Assembly (NCBI GenBank): GCA_017453565.1
Contig: JAFTEQ010000028.1
Span: 1 to 42,209, forward strand
Direction: 5' to 3'
Source of the DNA: Bacteroidales bacterium
GTDB taxonomy: Bacteria > Bacteroidota > Bacteroidia > Bacteroidales > UBA932
Length of the DNA: 42,209 nucleotides
Part shown: positions 1 to 10,400 of the stretch, in pieces
How the letters are laid out: every line of letters starts with the position of its first letter
How positions within the stretch are numbered: the stretch's first letter is position 1
Program-made: the position numbers and the translations under genes
Notes under the pieces: generated by a model
Database searches by the model: none
Seen by the model: the letters and a program-made list of their open reading frames with translations, nothing else
Told to the model about the DNA's origin: nothing

Positions 1-1
1 C

Positions 2-1732
2 GGGAAGAGCACCTTGGCCGACCGGCTGCTGGAACTCACGCAGACGCTGAGCGAGCGGGACATGGAGGCGCAGGTCCTCGACGACATGGACCTGGAGCGC
101 GAGAAGGGCATCACCATCAAGAGCCACGCGATCCAGATGCAGTACAAGGGCTATACCCTCAATCTGATTGACACTCCGGGTCACGTGGACTTCAGTTACG
201 AGGTGAGCCGCAGCATCGCTTCCTGCGAGGGGGCGCTGCTGGTGGTGGACGCTTCACAGGGGGTTCAGGCGCAGACGATCGCGAACCTCTATCATGCGAT
301 AGACCATAACCTGGAGATCATACCGGTCCTCAACAAGATCGATATGGATTCGGCCCAGCCGGATGTGGTGGCCGACCAGATTATCGACCTCATTGGCTGC
401 CGGCAGGAGGAGATCTTCCGTATCTCCGCCCGTACCGGCGAGGGGGTGGCGCCCATCCTGGATGCCATCGTAGAGAAGATACCGGCACCGCAGGGCGATC
501 CAGATGCGCCCCTGCAGGCCCTCATCTTCGATTCCGTGTTCAATCCTTTCCGCGGGGTGATCGCCTATTTCAAGGTGAAGAACGGCAGGGTCCGTACCGG
601 CCAGAAGGTGAAGTTCTTCGCGACGGGGATGGAGTACGAGGCAGATGAGGTGGGAATCCTGAAGTTGAAACTCCAGCCCACGAAGGAGATCGGCTGCGGC
701 GATGTGGGCTACATCATTTCCGGCATCAAGAGTGCCAAGGAAGTGAAGGTGGGCGACACCATCACCTCGGCCGAGAACCCCTGCAGCGAGGCCATCGCCG
801 GGTTCGAGGAGGTGAAACCCATGGTTTTCGCGGGCATGTACCCCGTGCAGGCCGACAAGTTCGAGGAACTCCGCACCGTGCTCGAGAAGTTCCAGCTCAA
901 CGACGCGTCGTTCGTCTACGAACCCGAATCGTCGCTGGCGCTGGGTTCCGGCTTCCGCTGCGGTTTCCTGGGGCTGCTCCACCTCGAGATCGTGCAGGAG
1001 CGCCTGTTCCGCGAGTTCGACATGGACGTGATCACCACCGTGCCCAACGTATCTTATAAGGTATACACCACCCAGGGCGAGGTGCTCGATGTGCACAACC
1101 CTTCTGGTCTTCCGGCCCCCACGCTCATCGAGCACATCGAGGAGCCGTACATCCGCGCCCAGATCATCTCCAAGGCTGAGTTCTTCGGGCCGGTCATGAA
1201 ACTGTGCCTCGACAAACGAGGCACGCTGGTGGGGCAGCACTACATTACGGCCGACCGGGTGGAACTCAACTACGACCTGCCCCTGTCGGAGATCGTGTTC
1301 GACTTCTACGACAAACTCAAGTCCATTTCCAAGGGTTACGCCTCGTTCGACTACCACCTCATCGGTTTCCGTCCGGCGCGCCTGGTGAAACTCGACATCC
1401 TGCTGAACGGAGAGCCGGCCGACGCCCTCTCCACCCTCATCCACGAGGACAACGCCTACGATTTCGGGCGCAAAATGTGCGTGAAACTCAAGGACCTCAT
1501 CCCCCGCCAGCAGTTCGACATTCCGGTGCAGGCGGCCATCGGGGCCAAGATCATTGCCCGCGAGACGGTGAAACAGGTGCGCAAGGACGTGCTCGCCAAG
1601 TGCTATGGCGGCGACGTGACGCGCAAGCGCAAGCTCCTTGAGAAGCAGAAGGAGGGAAAGAAACGGATGCGTCAGATCGGCACCGTTCAGGTGCCGCAGA
1701 GCGCCTTCATGGCGGTGCTCAAACTGGATTAG
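2..1732 (+). CDS. lepA: Elongation factor 4 (LepA), 5'-truncated by window edge
   Basis: This is a ribosome-associated translational GTPase that back-translocates or remodels stalled ribosomes. The first visible codons are GKST of the P-loop, so about 20 N-terminal residues lie outside the window; 576 residues remain of a family that is usually near 600. The G domain shows the switch region [11 protein letters not shown], the G3 motif DTPGH and the G4 motif NKID. The LepA-specific C-terminal domain follows, with the lysine/arginine-rich tail ([20 protein letters not shown]) and the ending MAVLKLD. The stop codon overlaps the stop of the convergent downstream gene by four bases. Identification is firm. 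Confidence 0.97.
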   Translation, partial: GKSTLADRLLELTQTLSERDMEAQVLDDMDLEREKGITIKSHAIQMQYKGYTLNLIDTPGHVDFSYEVSRSIASCEGALLVVDASQGVQAQTIANLYHAIDHNLEIIPVLNKIDMDSAQPDVVADQIIDLIGCRQEEIFRISARTGEGVAPILDAIVEKIPAPQGDPDAPLQALIFDSVFNPFRGVIAYFKVKNGRVRTGQKVKFFATGMEYEADEVGILKLKLQPTKEIGCGDVGYIISGIKSAKEVKVGDTITSAENPCSEAIAGFEEVKPMVFAGMYPVQADKFEELRTVLEKFQLNDASFVYEPESSLALGSGFRCGFLGLLHLEIVQERLFREFDMDVITTVPNVSYKVYTTQGEVLDVHNPSGLPAPTLIEHIEEPYIRAQIISKAEFFGPVMKLCLDKRGTLVGQHYITADRVELNYDLPLSEIVFDFYDKLKSISKGYASFDYHLIGFRPARLVKLDILLNGEPADALSTLIHEDNAYDFGRKMCVKLKDLIPRQQFDIPVQAAIGAKIIARETVKQVRKDVLAKCYGGDVTRKRKLLEKQKEGKKRMRQIGTVQVPQSAFMAVLKLD

Positions 1733-3939
1733 AAACTGTAGCTGACCGAGAAATTGACGGTGAAGGGAATGATATACGTTCCCGCCAGGAGATAGTCGGT
1801 CAGGTCGATATCGGCACCCAGCGTGTCGGCAGCGTCGATTTTTCCCTTGGCTCCCTTTGCTCCGAGCAGGTTCACCATGTCCACCGCTACGTTGCAGCCG
1901 GGCAGCAGTTTGTAACTCACGCCGGCGAAGGTTTCCCAGTGCCCGTCGAAAGCAACGGTATTCGTCTTGTTGGCGTACTGCTTGCTGAAATAGCGCAGGC
2001 TGCCCCAGACGCGGAATTTCTTCCAGCTGTAGGACGGGTCGATTTCGGCCAGTACACGGGAAAGGCCCGAGTAGTAATAGCCGGTGTAGTCCATGGTGAA
2101 GGGCCCGTCGCTGAAGTCGCCGTGGGCAATGAGGTTCGTGTATTTGGGTTCCTGCAGTGTGAGGAGGGCGTGCAGGTTGAACCCGCCCTTATGCAGCGTG
2201 GCTTCATTGGTCCAGCCAAAGGTCCCGTACGAGACGTCCGCCAGATAAATGACCGATTCGGAAACTCCGCCGACTAGGCGGGAGAGGGTTGTGGTACTGT
2301 TGCCGTGGGCGGAATGGATATAGGACACCGCAGAACTGAGGTCGAGCCAGTCGTTGTTCCATACCAGCCCCACACGGCCGAGTTGCCCGACCGCCGGCTT
2401 GGGGTTGGGTGCGTTGGAGGAGAAGTGGTGGATCATGATCCGATGCCGCTGGGTGTAGATATACTCGGCCATACCGTAAAGGCAGTCTCCAATCTTGTAA
2501 TCACCCTTGAGCAGTGCGGCAAAGTTGGGTCCGTCGGTGCGGATATGGTTCGGATGCGCTGTTCCGTTCTTGATGAAGAACCCGTCCGTACGGGTGTTGG
2601 CCGTCTGGCCGGAAAGGTTGTAGGCGCTCCAGGTATCCACATGCAGCCAGCCCGCACGCAGGCCCGTCTGCAGGCTCAGGCGGCTGTTCACGGCCCACTT
2701 GTCCATGGCGAACACGCACAGGTCATTGCTCCAGCCGTCGGCATAGACCATGCCTTTGTTGAGATTCCAACTGTCTTTGCCGTCGAGGTACAGGCGCACC
2801 GGATTGACTTCCACCGTATGCGCAAACGATGCGTATGAGGTATATACGAACTGTTTGTCAAAGAAATTGTACAGGCCCAGCGTGAGGTCGTGCGCACCCA
2901 GGGTGCGCGACAGGGTCGCGTTTCCGATTACATCATACAGGGCATCTTTTTGGAAATTGACGTTGCGTCCCTGCATGGGGCCGGAATACGCAGTACCGTC
3001 GACGAGGGTCACAGCCTTGCCCGAGGAGCTCATTCCCCCCGTAATCTGGCTGATGTTCCCGACACTCCAGCCGAAGAAGTGGAAATCGGGAGCCAGGCAG
3101 AGGTGCAGCCCGGCCTGGAGTTTCCATCCGGCCACGTCATCGATGCGAAGCAGCGTAGACACGTCATGGATGACCTTGTCACCCAGCTCGCCCAGGACGT
3201 GCGCCTTGAAGGGCTTGCCCGTGTAGCCGTCCACGAAGGAGACGAGGTCATCGGTGGGGAAATAGTTGTCCAGGCCCATGCGGAATCCGTCATAAGACCT
3301 GACGCTTCCGTCCCCTACATAATAGAAGGGGGCGACCAGAAGTTTTGAGGAAATGTCCCGGTTGAACGAGACCTTGTAGAGCAGCGACAGTTCCCCGCCG
3401 GACCAGCGTTTGGTCAAGGCGCCGCGGAACACCTCCATGTCGTTCACATATTTAAGTTGTACGGGCCGGGTGCTGCCCGGATCCTTGTTGACATAGGCCG
3501 AAACCATGTAGTAGAAACCCTTCCCGAGCGGGCCGCTGAGGGCAAGATCGGCCTTAATTCGGCCAAAACTACTGGATGCCGCCGTGATGCTCCCTTCGAA
3601 GCGGTCGCCGCCCAGTTTGCTATAGCTGTCAAGCATCGCGCCTATGCGGCCCAGGTAGATGGCGCCGTCTTCGAGCGGCTTGATGCTGCGCGAAGAGTAG
3701 GAGTGTCCTCCGGCCCAATGGTGGAACTGGTAGATGGGATAGTCCACATAGTTCATGAGCATTCCGTCTTCCACCACTACCGTACCCATATCGCCCGGGG
3801 ACAGGCCGATGTTTATTTCGCGGGGTTTGTTGGACGCTTCTGCGTTAAGCATTACGTTGCGCTCGCCGCTCTGTTGGACGGCCGTGCTGTCCGGGGTTTG
3901 TACGCCGACGAGGCCGACAAGAATCAAGGATAAAAGCAT
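1729..3939 (-). CDS. TonB-dependent-receptor-like outer-membrane barrel protein
   Basis: The 736-residue product is predicted to be an outer-membrane beta-barrel. It begins with a short hydrophobic leader ([15 protein letters not shown]), continues with a receptor-like segment (about residues 60-120, containing [11 protein letters not shown] and a GGDRFEG turn) and then many alternating aromatic/polar strands, ending in SVSYSF, the usual C-terminal aromatic signature of barrels. The N-terminal plug looks reduced, and there is no carboxypeptidase-like leader domain and no clear TonB box. The ATG at 3939 is chosen over an in-frame TTG at 3948 because a TAnnTTTG promoter element lies only six bases upstream of it. 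No SusD-like partner is adjacent, so the substrate is unknown. It resembles TonB-dependent receptors and orphan Bacteroidota barrels, but the exact family is not certain. Confidence 0.7.
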   Translation of the reverse strand: MLLSLILVGLVGVQTPDSTAVQQSGERNVMLNAEASNKPREINIGLSPGDMGTVVVEDGMLMNYVDYPIYQFHHWAGGHSYSSRSIKPLEDGAIYLGRIGAMLDSYSKLGGDRFEGSITAASSSFGRIKADLALSGPLGKGFYYMVSAYVNKDPGSTRPVQLKYVNDMEVFRGALTKRWSGGELSLLYKVSFNRDISSKLLVAPFYYVGDGSVRSYDGFRMGLDNYFPTDDLVSFVDGYTGKPFKAHVLGELGDKVIHDVSTLLRIDDVAGWKLQAGLHLCLAPDFHFFGWSVGNISQITGGMSSSGKAVTLVDGTAYSGPMQGRNVNFQKDALYDVIGNATLSRTLGAHDLTLGLYNFFDKQFVYTSYASFAHTVEVNPVRLYLDGKDSWNLNKGMVYADGWSNDLCVFAMDKWAVNSRLSLQTGLRAGWLHVDTWSAYNLSGQTANTRTDGFFIKNGTAHPNHIRTDGPNFAALLKGDYKIGDCLYGMAEYIYTQRHRIMIHHFSSNAPNPKPAVGQLGRVGLVWNNDWLDLSSAVSYIHSAHGNSTTTLSRLVGGVSESVIYLADVSYGTFGWTNEATLHKGGFNLHALLTLQEPKYTNLIAHGDFSDGPFTMDYTGYYYSGLSRVLAEIDPSYSWKKFRVWGSLRYFSKQYANKTNTVAFDGHWETFAGVSYKLLPGCNVAVDMVNLLGAKGAKGKIDAADTLGADIDLTDYLLAGTYIIPFTVNFSVSYSF

Positions 3940-3945
3940 AATGTG

Positions 3946-3953
3946 CAAAAATA
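3946..3953 (-). promoter_or_regulatory. -7 element (TATTTTTG) of the barrel-protein gene
   Basis: On the minus strand the sequence reads TATTTTTG, matching the Bacteroidota -7 consensus TAnnTTTG. It ends six bases before the ATG at 3939, so the transcript would be leaderless or nearly so. Only two bases separate it from the plus-strand -7 element at 3956. Confidence 0.55.
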
Positions 3954-3955
3954 AT

Positions 3956-3963
3956 TATATTTG
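3956..3963 (+). promoter_or_regulatory. -7 element (TATATTTG) of tatA-tatC
   Basis: TATATTTG matches TAnnTTTG and lies 23 bases upstream of the tatA ATG. It is arranged divergently and almost back-to-back with the minus-strand element at 3946-3953. Confidence 0.6.
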
Positions 3964-3986
3964 CATAAAGATAAAAGAAAGCAGTT

Positions 3987-4190
3987 ATGAAATCTATCCT
4001 GGTACTCGGCCTCGGAACAGGCGAAATTATCGTCATCTGCCTCGTCGTGCTGCTGCTTTTCGGCGGCAAGAAGATTCCCGAGCTCATGAAGGGCATCGGC
4101 AAGGGTGTACGCAGCTTCAAGGAAGGCGTGAACGACATCCAGAAGGATATCGACAAGGTGGACGAGCAGTCCGGCAACTACGAGAAATAG
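3987..4190 (+). CDS. tatA: Sec-independent translocase protein TatA
   Basis: This is the small pore-forming subunit of the twin-arginine translocation pathway in the inner membrane, which moves folded proteins across it. The 67-residue product has one N-terminal transmembrane helix (IIVICLVVLLLFGG), the conserved FGGKKIPEL hinge and an amphipathic helix (MKGIGKGVRSFKEG), followed by an acidic tail. Length and layout are typical of TatA/TatE. tatC follows seven bases downstream, and no separate tatB is visible, as is common in Bacteroidota where one TatA-type protein serves both roles. Confidence 0.95.
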   Translation: MKSILVLGLGTGEIIVICLVVLLLFGGKKIPELMKGIGKGVRSFKEGVNDIQKDIDKVDEQSGNYEK

Positions 4191-4197
4191 TCCCGCT

Positions 4198-4995
4198 GTG
4201 GAGGAAATGACGTTCTGGGACCATCTGGAGGCGCTCCGATGGTGCTTTTTTCGCGTATTGATCGCCCTTGTGGCGGTCTTCGTGGGCGTGTTCGCCGTCC
4301 TTCCCTCCATCTTCGACGACTTCATCCTCGGTGCGGCGAGCGCCGACTTCTTCGCCTACCGTCTGCTGGGCCGGGTCCTGGGTGCGGGGAGCGACGTGCA
4401 GATCATCAACATCAACGTGGCCTCGCAGTTCCTCACCCACATGAGCACCTCGCTCTGGATCGCCCTGCTGGTGGTCTTCCCCTATCTGCTCTACCAGCTC
4501 TGGGTGTTTGTGAAACCGGCCCTCTATCCGGGCGAGCTGCGGGGTGTGCGCACCGCCTTCCTGGGCGGGACGCTCCTTTTCTACCTGGGCTGCGCCCTTT
4601 CCTACACCGTCATTTTCCCCATCACCTTCAAGTTCCTCACCCAGTACAAGGTGAGCGCCGACATCGTGAACCAGATTTCGCTCAATTCCTACATGTCGGT
4701 GTTCCTCACCATGATCTTCGTGATGGGGGTGGTGTTCGAGCTCCCGGTGCTGGCCTGGATGCTTTCGGCCCTCGGGGTGCTGCACAAGGGGGTACTGAAG
4801 CGTTTCCGCAAGCATGCTGTGGTGGCGCTGCTGGTGCTGGCCGCCATCATCACGCCCACGGGCGACCCGTTCACCCTTTCGGTGGTGTTCCTGCCGCTCT
4901 ATCTGCTCTATGAATTCTCCATCCTGATCGTCCGTCCCGATGAGGAAGAGGACGACAAGCCGGCGCCAGAGCCCGATCAGGGCACGGGGTCATAG
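4198..4995 (+). CDS. tatC: Sec-independent translocase protein TatC
   Basis: This is the twin-arginine signal-peptide receptor, a polytopic inner-membrane protein. The 265-residue product starts with the TatC hallmark [11 protein letters not shown] and shows about six membrane segments, with [20 protein letters not shown] and the late [26 protein letters not shown]-type region. A GTG start at 4198 gives [13 protein letters not shown]; an ATG at 4207 would leave only TFWDHLEAL. The GTG was kept because it gives usual N-terminal spacing, but the ATG is possible. The gene forms an operon with tatA. Its 3' end overlaps the convergent yidD gene by 19 bases, so both coding ends use the same DNA. 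Confidence 0.95.
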   Translation: MEEMTFWDHLEALRWCFFRVLIALVAVFVGVFAVLPSIFDDFILGAASADFFAYRLLGRVLGAGSDVQIININVASQFLTHMSTSLWIALLVVFPYLLYQLWVFVKPALYPGELRGVRTAFLGGTLLFYLGCALSYTVIFPITFKFLTQYKVSADIVNQISLNSYMSVFLTMIFVMGVVFELPVLAWMLSALGVLHKGVLKRFRKHAVVALLVLAAIITPTGDPFTLSVVFLPLYLLYEFSILIVRPDEEEDDKPAPEPDQGTGS

Positions 4996-5204
4996 CCCGA
5001 GCCACCCCAGGGGTGGCAGCGCATTATCCTTTTGAAACTGAGCCAGAATCCTTTCAGGGGCCCGTATTTACGGAAGGCCTCCAGCGCGTATTGGGAGCAG
5101 GTGGGGGTGAAGCGGCAAGTAGGCGGCTTGAGCGGCGAGATGCACAGCTGGTAGAACTTGATGAGCAGCACGAAGGGGGCTGCGAGGATCCTGCGCAGGC
5201 TCAT
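4977..5204 (-). CDS. yidD: Membrane protein insertion efficiency factor YidD
   Basis: The 75-residue product is a small membrane-associated protein that aids YidC/Oxa1-dependent insertion of inner-membrane proteins. It shows the family pattern clearly: an N-terminal amphipathic stretch ([12 protein letters not shown]), then [15 protein letters not shown] with its cysteines, and the C-terminal [13 protein letters not shown]. The ATG at 5204 overlaps the rnpA stop in an ATGA arrangement, the classical rnpA-yidD coupling. A longer upstream reading frame is only the shadow of rnpA. The 3' end overlaps tatC on the other strand. Confidence 0.95.
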   Translation of the reverse strand: MSLRRILAAPFVLLIKFYQLCISPLKPPTCRFTPTCSQYALEAFRKYGPLKGFWLSFKRIMRCHPWGGSGYDPVP

Positions 5205-5593
5205 GGCTGCGGCTCCTCCCCGGTCCGTTCCGCCTTGAGGGAGATTGAGCCGAGCAGTTCGGCCATCTCGAGTCGGATCGTCGCGCTGTCGAGCAGCTCG
5301 GGCGTGCTGTAGGACACCAGGAAATCGATGCCCTGCACGGCTAGAAGGCCTTTTTGCGTGCGGTAGGCCTCGCGCAGGCGGCGCTTCAGGAGATTGCGCA
5401 GTACCGCCCGTTTGAAGAGGCGTTTGGGCACGCTCACCATGATGCGGTTGGGGCCCTCGTCCCCGCGCCGTACCCAGCACCAGCGCAGATGCGCCGTACC
5501 GCCCCGGCGGCCGTCGGACATCAGGCGCTCGATGGCCTTCGTTCCGGACAGCCGCTCCGTCTTGGGAAGCGAATTGTCCTGGAGCGGGGTCAT
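5201..5593 (-). CDS. rnpA: Ribonuclease P protein component
   Basis: This is the protein subunit of RNase P, which binds the catalytic RNA and the 5' leader of pre-tRNA. The 130-residue product has the conserved basic RNR helix ([18 protein letters not shown]) and an N-terminal [16 protein letters not shown] stretch typical of the family. The ATG at 5593 is chosen because it starts four bases after the hemD stop and gives the usual distance to the family start; in-frame sequence further upstream belongs to hemD. It is coupled to yidD by a four-base overlap. The usual neighbour rpmH is absent from this window, and the hemD association is common in Bacteroidota. Confidence 0.93.
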   Translation of the reverse strand: MTPLQDNSLPKTERLSGTKAIERLMSDGRRGGTAHLRWCWVRRGDEGPNRIMVSVPKRLFKRAVLRNLLKRRLREAYRTQKGLLAVQGIDFLVSYSTPELLDSATIRLEMAELLGSISLKAERTGEEPQP

Positions 5594-5597
5594 ACCA

Positions 5598-6329
5598 TTA
5601 TTTGTTTTCGAGGAAACGCTCGATGGCTTTGGCGGCCGAGGGAACTTCGGGCGTGGGCGCCTGGATGGCAATCTCCAGCCCTGCCTCCTGCATGGCGCGG
5701 ACGATGCTCTTGCCGTAGGAGACGAACTTCACCGAACCCTGCTTGAAGTCGGGGAAGTTGGCGTAGAGCGACTTGACGTCGTTGGGGTTGTAGAGGACCA
5801 CCAGGTCGTAGGCGGCGAGGTCGAGGTCGCTCAGGTCTTGCGGGACCGATTTTACCATCACGGCCGTGCTGAAGCTGAGTTTGCTCTTCTCGAACAGGGA
5901 GGTGATGACATCGGAGTTGGAGCCTTCCGCCTTGGTGATGAGGAAGTTCTCCCCCTTGTGCTTGCTGCCGATCTGGGCCACGATGCTCTCGGGCGTGCCG
6001 TCACCGTAGAAGATCTTGCGCTTGCGGTAGACGATGTGCTTCTGGAGATACATGGCCACCACCTCGGTGGTGCAGAAATATTTCATGGTCTCGGGGACCT
6101 TGAAACGAAGCTCTTCGCAGAGTTTGAAATAGGCGTCGATGGTGAAACGCGACGAAAAGACAATGGCGGTGTATTCCGGGAGGTTGATCCGCTGTTCACG
6201 GAATTCCCGGGAGGAAAGGGGCTCGATGAGGTAAAAGGGACGGAAAACGATTTCTGCGCCGAACCGCTCCTGCAGTGGCTCATAGGCCGTCATTTTGGCG
6301 GGTGCCTGCTGTGAGACGAGTATCTTCAT
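5598..6329 (-). CDS. hemD: Uroporphyrinogen-III synthase
   Basis: The 243-residue protein is predicted to cyclise hydroxymethylbilane to uroporphyrinogen III, the branch point of heme and related tetrapyrrole synthesis in the cytoplasm. The N-terminus MKILVSQQAP, the internal AIVFSSRFTIDAYF segment and the late SYGKSIVRAMQEAGLEI and APTPEVPSAAKAIERFL segments fit the HemD/HEM4 family as seen in Bacteroidales. The start at 6329 was chosen over an upstream in-frame ATG because AGAAGGAG precedes it and the alternative would run into DUF4271. It lies 17 bases after the DUF4271 stop and four bases before rnpA, so it is part of one operon. Confidence 0.88.
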   Translation of the reverse strand: MKILVSQQAPAKMTAYEPLQERFGAEIVFRPFYLIEPLSSREFREQRINLPEYTAIVFSSRFTIDAYFKLCEELRFKVPETMKYFCTTEVVAMYLQKHIVYRKRKIFYGDGTPESIVAQIGSKHKGENFLITKAEGSNSDVITSLFEKSKLSFSTAVMVKSVPQDLSDLDLAAYDLVVLYNPNDVKSLYANFPDFKQGSVKFVSYGKSIVRAMQEAGLEIAIQAPTPEVPSAAKAIERFLENK

Positions 6330-6346
6330 GGTAGGTGCTCCTTCTG

Positions 6347-7054
6347 CTAAAGGACTACGGCAGAGGCGACAAGCGCGGCGGCCGGAATCCATTCAAGGGC
6401 GCAAAGGTACAAAAAAGTTGAAAAACCGCCCACTTTCGCCCGCAAAATTTGTCCGCTCCTCCCAAGCGACACACCGAACATAACTGCCGTTTCCACAAGC
6501 AATATGAGGCGGATAACGCTGTCGGGCGCCGAGCAAAGGAAGCGCGCGATACAGAGGGAGCAGAACTGCAGGGCCACGAGGACCACGAAACAGTTGAATA
6601 GATTGCGGTGCAGGGCGCTGCGCTCTTCCGCGTCGAGCCGCGGGGGCCGGGCGGCGAAGACGAGCAGTTCCACCAGTTTGCGCAGCAGCAGCCAGGCGAC
6701 GAGTACGCCGATGAGTGCGGGCGCCCGCCAGCCGGGGTTGATGGCCTCCAGGAATTGGGGGCTATAGAGCGCGTAGCGGTCGGCCATGAGGCAGAAGGGC
6801 AGCAGGGCCAGGATGGCGATGGTGTTGCGGCTGCGCGCCTGATGCAGGCTGTGCTCGAGCGAGAGGTTGGGGCGGACCCGCGTGACGCACTCCAGCAGGA
6901 GCGGCATGAGGCGGATGATATCACTCAGAAACAGGAACAGCAGCACGGCGGCCGCCACCGTCAGGATCCCGTTGAGGGGGATGTCCGACCAGGCCGGGGG
7001 ACCCGCGGGGGCCTCCGCAGCCTGCAGTCTGAGGGTGCCGAAGGGATCGCTCAT
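6347..7054 (-). CDS. DUF4271 domain integral membrane protein
   Basis: The 235-residue product has several hydrophobic segments (ILTVAAAVLLFLFLSDIIRLMPLLL, ALIGVLVAWLLLRKLV, FVVLVALQFCSLCIARFLC and a C-terminal one), so it is a polytopic inner-membrane protein. Sequence character and position immediately before hemD match the DUF4271 family known mainly from Bacteroidota. Its function is not established. The ATG at 7054 shares one base with the TGA of the upstream SUI1-like gene (TGATG), indicating translational coupling. A TACCTTTG match inside its 3' part (6402-6409) might act as an internal promoter for hemD but may be chance. Confidence 0.8.
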   Translation of the reverse strand: MSDPFGTLRLQAAEAPAGPPAWSDIPLNGILTVAAAVLLFLFLSDIIRLMPLLLECVTRVRPNLSLEHSLHQARSRNTIAILALLPFCLMADRYALYSPQFLEAINPGWRAPALIGVLVAWLLLRKLVELLVFAARPPRLDAEERSALHRNLFNCFVVLVALQFCSLCIARFLCSAPDSVIRLILLVETAVMFGVSLGRSGQILRAKVGGFSTFLYLCALEWIPAAALVASAVVL

Positions 7055-7398
7055 CAGTTGCCCCGTTTAGCCTGGTAGCCCATCTGTTGCAGGAGGGCCG
7101 TAACCTTGTCGCGCAGGTCGCCCTGGATGGTAATCTCCCCGTCTTTGGCCGTGCCACCCACGCCGCATTTGACCTTGAGCGTCTTGCCCAGCGCCGCGAG
7201 GTCGGCCTCGCTTCCCACGAAACCTTTCACCAGCGTAACCTGCTTGCCGGCGCGGGCGCGTCGGTCTATGGTCACGATGAGCCGCTGCCGCTCCGGAGGA
7301 AGGGTCTGCACCACTTCTTCGGCGGCCTGCGTGTATTGAAAGTCGGGATTGGTGGAGTAGACCACCCCGAGCCTCTTTTTCCAGTCGTTATCTGCCAT
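7054..7398 (-). CDS. SUI1/eIF1-family translation factor (YciH-like)
   Basis: The 114-residue protein belongs to the SUI1/eIF1 family, called YciH in E. coli, thought to bind the small ribosomal subunit and influence start-site selection. The conserved core is visible: LIVTIDRRARAGKQVTLVKGF, LGKTLKVKCGVGGTAKDGEITIQGD and the final KVTALLQQMGYQAKRG. The ATG at 7398 is chosen because it lies 16 bases after a TAnnTTTG element and gives the family's length; an upstream in-frame start falls before the promoter. It heads the minus-strand cluster ending with yidD. Confidence 0.9.
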   Translation of the reverse strand: MADNDWKKRLGVVYSTNPDFQYTQAAEEVVQTLPPERQRLIVTIDRRARAGKQVTLVKGFVGSEADLAALGKTLKVKCGVGGTAKDGEITIQGDLRDKVTALLQQMGYQAKRGN

Positions 7399-7414
7399 TG
7401 CGCCACGATTTTTG

Positions 7415-7422
7415 CAAAGATA
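7415..7422 (-). promoter_or_regulatory. -7 element (TATCTTTG) of the SUI1-DUF4271-hemD-rnpA-yidD cluster
   Basis: The minus strand reads TATCTTTG, an exact TAnnTTTG match, 16 bases before the ATG at 7398. It is divergent from the plus-strand element at 7437. Confidence 0.65.
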
Positions 7423-7436
7423 ACGATTTCCTTTCT

Positions 7437-7444
7437 TATCTTTG
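7437..7444 (+). promoter_or_regulatory. -7 element (TATCTTTG) of the DUF2723 operon
   Basis: TATCTTTG ends six bases before the ATG at 7451, so transcription would start at or within a base or two of the start codon and give a leaderless message. Confidence 0.65.
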
Positions 7445-7450
7445 TACGTT

Positions 7451-10400
7451 ATGATGGATCGGAAACAATTCAAGCTCTGGAACAGGCTCTGCGCGGCCGC
7501 CGCATTCGTGGTGTCGGCCGTCACCTATCTGCTGACCATAGAGCCGTCGGCGTCGTTCTGGGACTGCGGCGAGTTCATCGCCTCGTCCTACAAACTGGAG
7601 GTGGGACATCCTCCGGGGAACCCCGTTTTCCAGATCTTCGCCCGCTTCTTCACCCTGTTCGGCGACAACATGCACGCGGCCATCCTGGTGAACGCCATGA
7701 GCGCCCTGTGCTCGGCCCTCACCATCTTCTTCCTCTACCTCACCATCGTGTGGCTGGTCAGGCGCCTGGTCCTTTCGGCCGATGCCAAAGCCTGCACCCC
7801 GGCGCAGGCCGTGACCATCCTGGGATCGGGTCTGGTGGGTTCCCTGGCCTACTGCTTCTCCGACACCTTCTGGTTCTCGGCCGTGGAAGGGGAGGTCTAT
7901 GCCATGAGTTCCCTGTTCACCGCCGCCGTATTCTGGGCCATGACGCGCTGGTACGATCAGGCCGACGAACCCCGTTCGGGCCGCTGGATCGTGCTCATCT
8001 CCTTCCTGATGGGCCTCTCCATCGGGGTGCACCTGCTCAACCTGCTGGCCATCCCGGCCCTGGTGTTCCTCTTCTTCTACCGCCGTCGTGAAGACCGGCC
8101 CTACACGCCCTGGGAGTATGTGAAGATCTTCGGCGTGGGCGTGGTCATCCTGGCCGTAATCCTCTTCCTCATCATTCCCTGGCTGCCCAAGCTGGCCGCC
8201 TATTTCGACCTCTTCTTCGTGAACGTGCTGGGGCTGCCCTACAACAGCGGCGCCGCCTTCTTCGTGCTGGGCATCCTGGGGCTCTGTTTCTGGGGGCTGT
8301 TCGTTACTCAGAAGCGTGGGAAGGCCTTCCTCAACACGGCCCTGCTGTGCCTGACCACCATCATCATCGGCTTCTCGGTGTTCAGCGTAGATGTGATCCG
8401 CTCCTGCGCCAAGACGCCCACCAACGAGTATCAGCCCGACAACGCCTTCACCCTGGTGCGGTACCTGAGCCGCGAGCAGTACGGCAGCACCCCGCTTCTC
8501 TACGGGCAGTATTACGATGCCCCCTACTCCCTCAAGACCACCCGCTACTGGGCTCCGCTCGATGGGAAATACAAGAAGGTGGAGGGTCCCGTGGACGCGC
8601 ACTACGACGCCGCGGGCAAGATGCTCTTCCCCCGTATGTGGAGCAACGCCGATCCGCGCTACATCGACTTCTACGAGGCCTACACGGGCGGAAAAGGCCG
8701 TGCGGTCCCGGGCGCGCAGCACCGCAAACCCTCCATGGGCGACAACCTCCGGTTCTTCTTCGACTACCAGCTGGGCTGGATGTACCTGCGCTACTTCATG
8801 TGGAACTTCGTGGGGCGTCAGAACGAGGTGCACAGTCCTTCGCCCGGTAATATCTTCTATGGTAACTGGGAAAGCGGCGTGAAGTGGCTCGACGACTTCC
8901 GGCTGGGCGACCAGAGCGACGCGCCCGCCGTCCTCAGGGACAACAAGGGTAAGAACCATTACTACTTCCTGCCGCTGTTGCTGGGCCTGCTGGGGCTCTG
9001 CTTCCAGTTCCGGCGCGACCGCCGCGGTTGCTGGCTCACCTTCCTCATGTTCTTCATGACGGGCGTGGCCATCGTGGTCTACCTCAATCAGCCGCCCTAT
9101 CAGGTGCGGGAGCGCGACTACGCCTACGCGGGTTCGTTCTATTTCTTCTGCGTGTGGATCGGTCTGGCGGTGGCTGCCGTCTCGGAGTGGCTGACCGATG
9201 CCTTCGGGCGCCGTTTCGCCCTGCCGTCGTCCTGCATCGCCACGGCCGCCTGCCTTTGCGTGCCGGCCCTCATGGCGGCGCAGAACTGGGATGACCATGA
9301 CCGTTCGAACCGCGCCACCGCGGTGGAACTGGGCCGCAACTACCTGGAGTCGGTGGGGCCGAACGGCATCCTCGTGACCCACGGCGACAATGACACTTTC
9401 CCGCTCTGGTACGCTCAGGAGGTGGAGGACATCCGCACCGACGTGCGCATCTGCAACACCTCGCTCCTGGGGACCGACTGGCACAACGACCAGATGCGCT
9501 ATGCGGTGAACAAGTCGGTGGCCCTGCCCATCTCGGTGCCGCACGAGCAGTACCTCTACGGGACCAACGAATACATCCCCATTTTCGATACGCGTGAAGA
9601 GGAGATGTCCATTGCGGACGTGATGAAACTCTTCAAGCACCCGCAGGTGAAGGTGGCTCTCTCGAGCGGGCGCAAGGTCGACTACATCGCCTCGCGCAAG
9701 ATTTCGGTGCCGGTGAACAAGGAGAATGCCCTGCGCTATGGGCTCGTGGCCGAGGCTGACGCGGACCGCATTCCGGAGAAGATCGTGCTCGAGATCCCCA
9801 AAGACAAGGACTACCTCACCAAACCCGAACTCTTCATGCTCGACCTGCTGTCGGGCTACAAGTGGGACCGTCCGCTGCACCTGCTCAACATGGGCGGCGA
9901 CCTCAACATCGGCCTCAAGGAGTACTTTGAGTATCAGGGCTATTCGGTGCGGCTCACCCCCATCCGCAACCGCCCGCAAAGCACCCGTCCCGGCCATGTG
10001 GACACCGACCGGCTCTACCGCCTCATGACGCAGACCTTCCGCTGGGACGCCCTCTCGCGCGACGACTATTTCATCGACTACCAGAACCTCTACACCCACC
10101 TGGGCGTGATGTCGGTGCGTTCGCTTTTCGTGAGCTGCGCCAACGCCTTCATGGAGGCGGGCCAGGACGACCGGGCCGTGGAGATGCTCGACAAATGCTG
10201 CTCGGTCATGCGCAACTATCCCATCTGCTCCACGCCCATCGGTTTCTCGGGCAACGACTATGTGGTGGTGCTCATGATTGAGGATTACTTCAAGCTCGGC
10301 CGCACGGATCAGGGATTGAAACTTGCCGTGGAGATGGGTGACCGCCTGCTGGAGGCGGCCCGCTTCTTCCTGGAGTATTACGAGTTTGCCAAAAACGAGT

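Noticed and set aside
254-1444. 396-codon open frame on the minus strand inside lepA
   Set aside because: It is the antisense of a strongly conserved coding region; such long shadows arise from GC-rich codon use. The peptide shows no family motif.
6402-6409. TACCTTTG on the minus strand inside DUF4271, a possible hemD promoter
   Set aside because: It matches the -7 consensus but lies in coding sequence, and hemD is already covered by the cluster promoter; not strong enough to list.
7436-10099. 887-codon open frame on the minus strand opposite DUF2723
   Set aside because: Composition is His/Glu/Val-rich with no domain, typical of antisense translation of a GC-rich gene.
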